NCBI RefSeq assembly: GCF_040954645.1
Contig: NC_092806.1
Location: forward strand, 161,630,328-161,694,327
Origin: Diabrotica undecimpunctata
Lineage: Eukaryota > Arthropoda > Insecta > Coleoptera > Chrysomelidae
Direction: 5' to 3'
DNA: 64,000 nucleotides
The translations under genes and the position numbers were made by a program. Position 1 is the first letter of the stretch. Each line of letters starts with the position of its first letter. This document shows positions 55,391-64,000 of this stretch, piece after piece. The notes below the pieces were generated by a model that saw nothing but the letters and a program-made list of their open reading frames with translations, did not search any database and was not told the DNA's origin.

Positions 55391-58300
55391 TTAATAAAAA
55401 CGTTGTAAAACGGCCGGTAGCATGCCTCGTGAAGGCGCATCAGCTGCATTATTTCGAGATTCGATATAATGCCAAGAATAATTTTGACTATGGGACTGGA
55501 TATACGAAATGCGATTTGCGACGAAAGTTTTGAATCTCGAGTGGGAGCTTTTAATCCAGTGCAATACGATTTGAGAATCTAACCAAGCATACACATTTTG
55601 AAATATTATATGCTTCCACGACTCTAACACAAACGACATAAGTTTTACCAAATGAACAGCAGCTAACAATTCTAATCGAGGTATAGTAATCTGTTTTATA
55701 GGAGCTACTTTCGATTTGGCACACAGTAAATTAACTTGAACTAGGTTACGAGTATCAATACTAGGAATATAAACGACACAAGCATATCCCTTTTCACTAG
55801 CATCGGCAAATCCATGAAGCTCCAAGATGGGACATGAGGAAATATTCAAAAAACGAGGAATTTTGAACTGTGAAATAAGAGATAGTTCGCTCTTGTATTG
55901 CTCCCATACACGAATTATTTCCGAAGGAGGACGATCATTCCATTTAAGACCGGTTGCCCAAAGTTGTTGGATTAAATGTTTAATGAAAAAGGTAATAGGT
56001 GTTAAGTAACCACAAGGATCATAAATTCGAGCTAATTCGGACAAAAACGATCTTTTGGTACAAGGGACGTCTTGCAATTTGACTGAAAATTGAAAGACGT
56101 CGGACTGTGCAATCCACTTCAAACCAAGGATTTTTAATGAAGGACCATTTGCTTCTGGATCAAAATTAATGGAGTGAGGATTAATATGGGATTCAGGAAA
56201 TTGCGACAACAATTTGGATTCATTCGAACACCATTTCCGTAATTCAAAGCCTCCTAACCTTAACAAAGCGACTAATTCGTCAACTAAAGTTTGTGCTTCT
56301 TCGAGAGTCGAAGCACCAAAAACAAAATCATCAATATACGAAGCATGACGAATAAGCGAGACGGCTTTAGGAAAACGAGAGCCTTCGTCTAATGCTAATT
56401 GTTGGAGAGTTCTTAAAGCGAGATACGGCGAAGATACTATTCCAAAAGTAACAGTTAATAAACGATATTCCTGAATTTCCTCAGCGCTAGAAAATCTCCA
56501 TAACACGCGTTGATAGTCCGTGTGTTCAGGAGCGACTAAAATATTACGATACATCTGACGAATGTCCGCACACAGCGCAAAACGATTAAGTCTAAAATTC
56601 AACAACAGCGAGACTATGTTCTTTTGCAGCTTAGGACCGACCAGTAAATAGTCGTTCAAAGTTTTACCGCGACTGGGACTTTTCTGAGACGCATTATATA
56701 CAACTCGAATTTTACTTGAAACACTATCTGGTTTCACAACGCAATGATGTGGAATATAATACTTTCCCCTTTTCTTTTCGGCATTAGAGACTAACTGCAT
56801 ATGACCTAAATCAAGATACTCCTGCATATGAAAAGAATATTCATTTTTCAAACTTGGTTGACGAGATAAGCTTCGTTCTAATGATAGCAATCTATTTAAA
56901 GCAATATCATAGCTATCTTGCAAACAAGGCGGCGATTCACGAAAAGGCAAAGATACAACATATTTACCCGAGACGTCCCGATTATGCGTTTCCAGATAAA
57001 TGTTCTCACACAGAACGTCTTCTGGTTCTGAAACTGGCTTTTCCGGTATGTTTTCCAGTTCCCAAAATTTCGTTAACGAAGAATTTAGTGGGTCTTCAAT
57101 ATTTGAAAGACAAACAAGCGAAGTCGACGAAAGGTTAGGTGTGCTAGTAGGTCCTAACAAAATATAACCAAAAACGGTATTTAGGGCATCTGGTTGTCCC
57201 GCTTTACCTTCAATTTTACCTTCTAACAACACCTTCGAAAATATGCTACAACCAATTAACAAATCTATAGATTGACTACAGTTAAATTCGGGATCGGCTA
57301 ACTTCAAATTTTTAATATAATTCCACGTCGATATGTCAATTTTGGTGCTCGGCAAATCCGAGCAAACCCGATCTGTAATAATAGCCTCCAAGTGAAACAC
57401 CGGTGACTCCTGATGACGAGGTTGGATAGAAAAACTTATTTGACCTTGATTCAGTTTCGTTTGCATCGAATTGAGTCCGTTAACTTCAAATGAACAAGGA
57501 GTTTTAGGCCAACCTAATCTACTGGCAGCTTTACGACTAATGAACGAACTCATTGAACCTGAATCTAGAAGACATCTCAAGGGCTGTTTACACCCCTTAC
57601 TATCAATCGCGTGAACTAAAACGGTACCGAGCAAAATTTCCTTTTTTGTCTCGTTTTTCTTCCCTATAAAACTAGCAGCACAATGTGATATTTCAGGCGA
57701 ATTTTGTTCGACTCCCGATGCCCCTGGATTATTAGTATTTTCTATGGACGACTGACTATTGGAACCATTTCTATCAAAGTGCAACAAACTATTATGAAGG
57801 TGACTATTACATTTACTACATTTAAAGGCCTTTGGACACGACTTGACAGAATGATTAGCCTGATTAAGACACCTAAAACACGAGGAAGATTCTTTACAAA
57901 ATTGGTATCTTTCTTTTGGAGATTTTTTCAAAAATAACGAGCATTGGTTTAGAAAATGACTTTGTTTACATAAAGCACAACATATTGACGACGAATTTGT
58001 AACAAAGGATGAACTACTATTATGCCTTGACACATTAGAATGTTTATAATTACACTTTGGCTCCGTATAAGTTGGGGCCTGCGATGATTTCTTAGATTCA
58101 CTTACGCTACTATTCAAATTATCGTAAGCAATGTACTGAGTTTCAATAAACTCTACCAATTTTTGAAATGACGGGATTTTATTCGATTTATTTTCTAACT
58201 CAAATAACTTTACTGAATCCGCGTCTAATTTCGACAAAAGTAAATTAAACATAATAAAATCCCAATGTTCTGTCGGAAGACCTAATGTTTTCAATGCGGC

Positions 58301-59005
58301 TAAATTTTCTAAAAACGTATCTACTAATTTAGCCAGATTTTTCGAATTAACTACCGATATTTTCTGTACGCCCAAGATCGCATCCCAATGCGCGGTCGCA
58401 CAACGACGAACATTTGTGTAGCGTTTAACAATTAGATCGTAAGCAATTTGATAATTATCGCTATTTATTGACAAATTACGAATCAAACTAAGTGGAGTCC
58501 CTTCTAAACATCCTTTCAAATACTTAAACTTTTCTACGTCTGCTAGGCCTGCGTTATTATGTACAACCGAATTATATAAGTCTAAAAACGAACTAAACTC
58601 CTTAAAATCACCCTTAAATTTAGGCAGCTCTATTTTAGGCAAGCGAATATTAGATTGTGGAACTACTACTGATCTAAACGGTTCTGGAGTTTCAAATTGT
58701 GGCTCAGATAATTCCGCACTAAATAGTTTTATTTTATAAAATTGTTCCAAAAATAATTCCCGAACATTTTCTTCAACCATCGTATCCGCGTCTGGTACAG
58801 AAAGAATATTACTAATAATATTAGTGTGATGTTTTAAGAACTCTTCGCGAATCGAATCTAAATCCTCTAGTCTAATTTTAAATAAAGGGCGAATAGAAAC
58901 GTCTGAAAGGGCCTTAAAACCTAAATCGAAAATTAACTGAATATCATTTAAAGCAGTTTTTCTTAAAAATTTGAGCTTCCTGTTCTTTTCTTCAAGTTTT
59001 TCCAT
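55391..59005 (-). CDS. BEL/Pao Gag-protease-RT-RNase H polyprotein, no integrase
   Basis: 1204 residues from ATG 59005 (MEKLEEKNRK) to the stop at 55391, uninterrupted. Residues 1-300 are Gag with a DUF1759-like region (KIELPKFKGDFKEFSSFLDL near 125). Three cysteine-histidine knuckles follow at 343-410 (CALCKQSHFLNQC, CFRCLNQANHSVKSC, CSKCNSHLHNSLLH). The aspartic protease has LLDSGSMSSF (Asp 481). RT covers about 760-960, with CADIRQMYR (Asp 814) and YIDD at 890-893. RNase H covers about 1060-1195: FADAS (Asp 1068), LELLAA (Glu 1112), WLDSQIVL (Asp 1143) and NAADAPSRG (Asp 1189). It stops ten residues later, where the family continues into integrase. Every visible active-site residue is in place, so the enzymes may work while integration must be supplied in trans. 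Confidence 0.93.
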   Translation of the reverse strand: MEKLEEKNRKLKFLRKTALNDIQLIFDLGFKALSDVSIRPLFKIRLEDLDSIREEFLKHHTNIISNILSVPDADTMVEENVRELFLEQFYKIKLFSAELSEPQFETPEPFRSVVVPQSNIRLPKIELPKFKGDFKEFSSFLDLYNSVVHNNAGLADVEKFKYLKGCLEGTPLSLIRNLSINSDNYQIAYDLIVKRYTNVRRCATAHWDAILGVQKISVVNSKNLAKLVDTFLENLAALKTLGLPTEHWDFIMFNLLLSKLDADSVKLFELENKSNKIPSFQKLVEFIETQYIAYDNLNSSVSESKKSSQAPTYTEPKCNYKHSNVSRHNSSSSFVTNSSSICCALCKQSHFLNQCSLFLKKSPKERYQFCKESSSCFRCLNQANHSVKSCPKAFKCSKCNSHLHNSLLHFDRNGSNSQSSIENTNNPGASGVEQNSPEISHCAASFIGKKNETKKEILLGTVLVHAIDSKGCKQPLRCLLDSGSMSSFISRKAASRLGWPKTPCSFEVNGLNSMQTKLNQGQISFSIQPRHQESPVFHLEAIITDRVCSDLPSTKIDISTWNYIKNLKLADPEFNCSQSIDLLIGCSIFSKVLLEGKIEGKAGQPDALNTVFGYILLGPTSTPNLSSTSLVCLSNIEDPLNSSLTKFWELENIPEKPVSEPEDVLCENIYLETHNRDVSGKYVVSLPFRESPPCLQDSYDIALNRLLSLERSLSRQPSLKNEYSFHMQEYLDLGHMQLVSNAEKKRGKYYIPHHCVVKPDSVSSKIRVVYNASQKSPSRGKTLNDYLLVGPKLQKNIVSLLLNFRLNRFALCADIRQMYRNILVAPEHTDYQRVLWRFSSAEEIQEYRLLTVTFGIVSSPYLALRTLQQLALDEGSRFPKAVSLIRHASYIDDFVFGASTLEEAQTLVDELVALLRLGGFELRKWCSNESKLLSQFPESHINPHSINFDPEANGPSLKILGLKWIAQSDVFQFSVKLQDVPCTKRSFLSELARIYDPCGYLTPITFFIKHLIQQLWATGLKWNDRPPSEIIRVWEQYKSELSLISQFKIPRFLNISSCPILELHGFADASEKGYACVVYIPSIDTRNLVQVNLLCAKSKVAPIKQITIPRLELLAAVHLVKLMSFVLESWKHIIFQNVYAWLDSQIVLHWIKSSHSRFKTFVANRISYIQSHSQNYSWHYIESRNNAADAPSRGMLPAVLQRFY

Positions 59006-59289
59006 TTTAAATTTTTAACAAGTTCCAATAATATTATACAAACGAAAGTGTACAAAAATGTGGTCTAAAACCCCGAAATTACCGATTTGTAATTCGATAC
59101 TTTATTAAAACGACGATAATCCCCTTTTAGTCCCATATGGTCGACTTTACAAAAAGGTCATAAATTATTCTCGAGCCACGACAAGAGACGCAAACTTAAG
59201 ATAAGAACCCTCAAAACGATAAAAAATACGACATTCGACGAAACCAACCATTAAAATTTAAATAAAACAAAATATTTTTTCAACAAATG

Positions 59290-59315
59290 AGTTTAAATCC
59301 GGCTAGATAGGCCAA
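59290..59315 (-). other. BEL/Pao primer-binding site
   Basis: Just inside the 5' LTR, the minus strand reads T, then TGGCCTATCTAGCCGGATTT. Its complement ends AAATCCGGCTAGATAGGCCA, which looks like the T-arm and 3' CCA end of a tRNA, perhaps tRNA-Tyr. The tRNA identity is a guess. Confidence 0.55.
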
Positions 59316-59733
59316 TGTGGGGTATTAACAAACAAATGTACTATTACAAATTAATAGTACTTAATTAACAGAACTATTCCTTCGGTAACTCTGGCGAGAA
59401 AATAATGGACTTTTCCTCATAGATGCAAATAATTATTAAAATTTAAATGGTTGCAATAAACAATCAAAAAACAATTTATAGGTTTAGGTAAAACTAGGTA
59501 AAAACTTACCGCTGGGTCTAATTACCGGGGTTTGCACTACAAAACAACGAACGAAATCAATTCAATATGCGTGCATGGGTTCACGTGCCGGGTTGCGTCT
59601 TTTCTTTTCAACGACTCGTGCTCTTCTCCGCGATATGTATTTCCGAGCCCTCAGCGGTACTATTAGGATCGGATGAATACAGGGGGAGGAAAATGTAATG
59701 ATTAATTTATACAACCATATTTGAATTTAAACA
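59316..59733 (-). repeat. BEL/Pao 5' LTR
   Basis: 418 bp, identical to 54756-55173. In the minus orientation it would hold the promoter of the element. Confidence 0.95.
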
Positions 59734-59738
59734 CATAC

Positions 59739-61785
59739 ATTTTTTTAATCATAAGAATTTGCTTTCATAACAAAAAAGATTTGTAATAATTAATAAATTG
59801 TAAAATTTTAGGGTTTGACTTTAGCTGTCAATTTATTTGTTCAGTTTTTTTTTTTATTATTTAATGTTAACCCACGACAGCTCGTTTTATTATTTTTGAT
59901 TTTAGTTTGTTTTATTCAAAAAAAAAAGGTTAATCTCTGTGCGGTAAATTTTGTAAGTTTATAATAGTATCTCCAACTCCTGGAATTTGTAAACAGATGA
60001 AACATGTAAGTCTTTTTTGCATTTTTGTATTTCGCGACTATTGTTGTATTATTTTTTCACTGTATATTTTGTAACTGTTTGTGGTGACACAAAAATAAAT
60101 GTTAAATTTTGTTTCTTAACATTTTGTTTACTCTTTTTTTTAACTAACCCTTTTTTTTGAGTTTCCATTTGGAAAAGATATGTTTTTTATGTTTAATAAT
60201 TATATCTCAAGTTACAACTAGTTGTTGTAATAGTTATAATTAGGCACCTTGAAGTGGCGCTCCTTATAAATTTTTAGAGGTGTTTCCTGTTTCTTTTTAT
60301 TTTGTCCCAAGAGATTCATGACCGTTTGTTTCATATTTTTGTAGTTGCCCCAATCCAACCCCCTTATCTTTTACTTATCCACGACCCCAGCTCTCCTACC
60401 AAAACCTGAGTGCCGTTCGCATCAGTATCGATTATTTTGCTTGTCCTATCTTCGCCCCCAGTAGTTTCTTCCCCCAATTTTCTACCCTTAATAGTAATAC
60501 CCCATGGTAGGTAAAATATATTCGTTACGACATGCCTTGCAAAATAACTGGTTTAGTATTTAAATAAGCCTTATAACTTTATATGAATAATGTCCAGTAG
60601 GCTGTACAAGTAGTTTATAGCTTCTACCACATGTTGAGGATTATCGAAATTCTACATAAAGCAATAAACTGCTGATTAATTGATGACAGAAATAGTTAAA
60701 ATGAAAAGAATATTTCCCCCTTAAAAATTACACATGAATATTATGTTTCCCACTTACATACTCCATTATAAAACTTCTTAAAATAGCTAAACTAGCTTTG
60801 TAAACAAGCGATTATAATAAATATCCCTTACATTACATAATGTATACAAAATAAACCCTATTACTTACCTAATTCTTAATTTACGAATTTAAATCTCATA
60901 AAAATGCACAAAACAGACAGCAAATTGATGAAAAAACCACAACTGTCCATTAAATATTAATTAACAACTGTACAGACTCCATCTCCATATAGTGTAATGC
61001 AGGAGAATATTTTTTGATAAGATGATACTGATACTGTTTGAAATTCTAATTCCCATCGTCGATAAAACGAATATTTGTGGTGGGAATTTATTTTCCCACC
61101 GCCTATGAAAAGAGTAGGTGTGGTTATGTATTTTATGGATATCTAAAACGCATTTGATACAAGTCTAACATGTAAAATTAATGGAAATACAAAAAAATAT
61201 ATAGAAATTACCGGGAAAGATATTCGTATCATTTAAAATTCTACTACAATCAAGTCACTAATTTAAAAAATGAAAATAGTATAACCGACTATACAACGAG
61301 GAGTTAAAAAGGGTTTAAAATTTCATAATTGATTCATTTAATTAGATACACGAATACAGTAATTCTATCAGAAAATTGATGAAAATCAGATTTCACTAAA
61401 GCTAAAAGCATAGAAAAATTAAATAGACAGTAAACGTAAACTTTTGCCATACACTAATAACGACTTGCGATCAGTAAAAGAATAAAAAATTGCTGGATAT
61501 TTTTAAATCCCTATCTCGATCAATTTTTACTAAAAACATTGTTTTCGAATTTAATGTTTGTTTTTTTAAAAGCACAAAGGTTACTCTTAAAAAGATTTCC
61601 CGGAAAATACACACTTGTGTTTTGGTTCAGGATAACATCATGCGAACAAATATTTGTTTAGTGAGCTTATCGCGAAGGTTAAATAGTCCGGGATATAGAT
61701 AGTCCGAAAGGGATTCAGCTTTTATTAAATAACATTCAAAATTTGTGTTGTTTTCGGTAATTAGTGAATTTGTTTCGTTTGATTC
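59739..61785. other. Unassigned AT-rich stretch
   Basis: 2 kb without a recognisable gene. A polyadenylation-like AATAAATG lies near 60092. 60340-60500 is C-rich on the plus strand. No motif found. Confidence 0.4.
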
Positions 61786-62650
61786 CGTCATGAATATTAC
61801 GCCTAGGAAGCCTGAAAGGTTTATCACGTTAAGTGAACACACTCATATGTTACAAAGAGAAATCGCAAGCGTGGAGTGAGTCAGGGGGTAGTAAGCAAGA
61901 TTTTAAAACGTAAATGAGAAACGGGGTCAATTGATAAGAAAAGGTTAGGAAAATGCGGAAGAAAGAGAAAAACAACATCATGAAAGATTTTTACTTCGAA
62001 AGAGCAAATTGGACCCAAGAAAAACAAGCCAGGAGCTCCAACAAGATCTAGCAGCATCAGATGTAGTGATTCATGACTCAACTGTTCCAAAAAGACTTTT
62101 GGAGAATGGTAGAAGGGCAATGTGTACACAGAAAAAACAACTTTGAACTAATGAAGAAACAAAGACCACTGTGGGCCAAAAAATACGTTAATTGGACTGT
62201 AGAAGACTGGAGAAAAGTCCTATTTACAGATAATGAAAACCTTGCACCATCTCATATTGATCAATTCGTAAAACATACAGCCAAAAAAATGTTTTTCTTG
62301 CATGGGGATTGGATGTTTGGTACCAATCGAAGGTATGAGGAACAGCCAAAAATACAAATCCATATTGTAACAGCATTTGGACACATAACTTCAAATATGT
62401 CAGCCGCAAGGAGGAGAGATTCTTCTACAGGAGTCTGCTCCCTGTCACAAGTCAAAGAAAATGAATTTCTCAAAAGTAAGAAGATTGATGTTTTAGATTG
62501 GCCCGGTTTTTTGCAAGACCTAACCAAGCGGACATTCAGGTTTGATTTCGAGATGAAAGGATATCTGGGAACTGCCAAAACCTCGTAGAATCTATGCTAA
62601 AAGGAGTAAAAGCAGTAATTGCAGCCAAAAGGGGACATATTTCCTACTAA
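61786..62650 (+). pseudogene. Tc1-like transposase relic
   Basis: Starts at about 61789 (MNITPRKPERFITLSE, then LQREIASVE). Stops follow, then VVSKILKR, ETGSIDKKRLGKCGRKRKTT, the paired helix-turn-helix with its GRKR linker. After shifts, the frame 62073-62588 reads RKNNFELMKKQRPLWAKKYV, then NWTVEDWRKVLFTDNENL with the first catalytic Asp. The middle is poorly conserved (PKIQIHIVTAFGHITSN) and the second Asp motif is lost. In another frame the end NLVESMLKGVKAVIAAKGGH reaches a stop near 62648. Terminal inverted repeats were not found. Confidence 0.7.
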
Positions 62651-62829
62651 ATGGTGTAATTTTACCTTAATATTTTGGTCAAAATATTGGTTTTCAATAA
62701 AACCAAAATTATTTAACGCGGAGTCAAACCCGGAAAACTACAGAAAGCACATAAGTACAGAAAACAGAAAACGATATTATTAAATCGTTTTCGTTATCGA
62801 TATTATTAAACGATATTATTAATGTACGT
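62651..62829. other. Unassigned, with a short ATTATTAA-type direct repeat
   Basis: CGATATTATTAAA is repeated at 62772 and 62798. No other feature seen. Confidence 0.4.
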
Positions 62830-63080
62830 GGACAACTGGAACAAGGTAAACATCATGGTCTTCATTGGGGATTTGGTCTTTTACGGATCTGACAAGATTG
62901 GGGTGAGTAGGGAAGACGGTTTTGATGTTTAGAGGGTTAAGAGTTACTGATCTTGTCAGTGACACCTATGATAAATGCTAGAAAAATTTTGGGTTGATCA
63001 GGCTGTATGTTTTTTTGGGTAAAATGGGGTTTAGATGTTTTTGAATGCTTCTATTGATTTGGGTTTTATGGTAGTCGTTT
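62830..63080 (-). pseudogene. Possible PLE fragment upstream of a GIY-YIG domain
   Basis: The minus strand reads NIKTVFPTHPNLVRSVKDQI, then PNEDHDVYLVPVVHVH. The +SVKD..P...-VYLVPC pattern precedes the GIY-YIG domain in PLE proteins. The Cys has been replaced and the domain itself is missing. Low certainty. Confidence 0.4.
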
Positions 63081-63833
63081 TGTAAGAGTGTTTGCCTTAT
63101 TGAATTGATTAATTAGAAGTATACACTAATGGAATGCTCTTTTTTTAGGTGCAGCAGCATTCTGGATTTAAATATTACTGTCTAAAGTGTAGTGTCATTA
63201 TTTATGATTATATCTTCGACATCTACTAACTTATTATACCTGGGCTGAGAGACATATACATATATCTTACAACCGAAGGATCCAACCAATTTGATTATCT
63301 TTGCTTGACAATTAATTTGATTCTGTATGTCTTCCTTGATGACGTCTACGTTGTTTTGTGGTTTAAAATTACAGACATGAACCAAAGTTAGAAGTAATCC
63401 TCGATAAAAATCGTCCACTCTGTTTGATGAAAACCTCAATAAATCTCAAACTGGACTAAAGAAAGCACTAGAAAAACAAAAATCTTAAAAATCACCGATA
63501 GCTCAAGTAAAACGTAATTGATATGTTGTGAGCTTGAACGGGATATTCTTGACATTTAAAATCTGCACGTGAGAGCAAAATACAATCCATAAAAATGTTT
63601 ATGGTTTCTGGACACGGTGATAAAATTTACGGCCAACGTGAGGTTTGATGGTATTTAATGAAACGTGTGGATGCAGGCGCTCGTCCAATTAATCGATAGA
63701 AATTATATTGGTACAAAATGGAATTTTCAATTAACTAAATTTTTTTATAAAAAGCGAAACACAAAAATTTATATATATTCTGTTTAAAAATAATTGATAG
63801 AGTAGCTTTTATGACACAATTGATAATCCACAA
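63081..63833. other. Unassigned AT-rich stretch
   Basis: The 85-codon frame at 63182-63439 (-) has no motif that I recognise. Confidence 0.35.
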
Positions 63834-64000
63834 CAGGGCCGTTCCGACCATGGGTACAAGGGGTATGGGGTACTTGGGCGGCAAATGAAGGAGACGGCAC
63901 GAGCTTCCCTATATATACACAAAAACTAATTATAAAATAATAAAAACATAAATATATGATTATTGTTGTACTAGTAATAGAAGGTTGAATTTAAGAAAAG
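63834..64000. mobile_element. Possible left end of a hAT-like element running off the window
   Basis: CAGGGCCGTTCCGACCATGG at 63834 is GC-rich against its surroundings and has the CAGGGC start common to hAT termini. The other end would lie beyond the window. Low certainty. Confidence 0.3.

Larger units (their letters stand above)
54756..59733 (-). mobile_element. BEL/Pao LTR retrotransposon, identical LTRs, integrase missing
   Basis: 4978 bp, flanked by CATAC at 54751-54755 and 59734-59738, the 5-bp duplication expected of this group. In minus orientation the order is 5' LTR (59316-59733), primer-binding site, one long gag-pol frame, purine tract, 3' LTR (54756-55173). BEL/Pao elements usually reach 6-7 kb because pol also encodes a zinc-binding region and an integrase; here the frame stops right after RNase H with only about 215 bases left before the LTR. 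The identical LTRs show that insertion was recent, so the integrase must have come from another copy. Confidence 0.93.

Noticed and set aside
55827..57937. Plus-strand open frames of 60-94 codons
   Set aside because: Shadows of the BEL/Pao polyprotein.
63182..63439. 85-codon frame (-) as a gene
   Set aside because: No domain recognised and no neighbouring coding sequence.

Overview
The window looks like AT-rich, intergenic DNA from a large, transposon-filled arthropod genome, most likely an insect. The basis is the mix of element families: APE-type LINEs of several kinds, Penelope-like elements (PLEs), a BEL/Pao LTR element, hAT, piggyBac, pogo, Tc1 and mariner transposases, and a Crypton. 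I find no intact host gene, tRNA, rRNA or CRISPR array. The only host-derived sequence I recognise is a broken copy of the mitochondrial ribosomal protein L9 gene at 47.7-48.3 kb (- strand). The species cannot be fixed from this sequence alone.

Layout. 0-8 kb: a mariner-like transposase with two nonsense codons, a small MITE, a LINE RNase H end split by a complete hAT copy (8-bp target duplication GTTTATAC), a pogo-like relic and a PLE end. 8-19 kb: an old LINE, a second pogo-like relic, PLE termini, another LINE 3' end, and clashing LINE reverse transcriptase fragments. 19.4-21.75 kb: a compact DNA transposon with an intact 572-codon protein, inverted ends CACAGGCC(A/G)ACGA and a TAA duplication. 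22-31 kb: a decayed hAT copy holding a nearly perfect 5.55-kb LINE (ORF1 and ORF2 both open, 14-bp target duplication), plus a 76-bp perfect inverted repeat made of PLE ends. 31-35 kb: an RTE-like LINE, a solo LTR, and a mariner arranged as a tail-out palindrome. 36-47 kb: a 5'-truncated LINE with one stop codon, a Crypton tyrosine recombinase with one stop codon, and several short LINE tails, four of which keep target duplications. 47.7-54 kb: the L9 pseudogene, piggyBac remnants and a PLE endonuclease. 54.8-59.7 kb: a BEL/Pao element with identical 418-bp LTRs and an open gag-protease-RT-RNase H frame but no integrase. 59.7-64 kb: a Tc1 relic and minor fragments.

Three elements look young: the BEL/Pao element, the 24.2-29.8 kb LINE and the 19.4 kb DNA transposon. 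Everything else is decayed. Nested target duplications order the events: LINE then hAT at 2.8 kb; hAT then LINE at 24 kb; LINE 3' end then PLE at 22 kb; RTE then LTR at 32 kb. The recurrent theme is PLE termini carrying a hammerhead-ribozyme-like core, seen at seven places. All family names are from my reading of motifs; none was checked by database search.
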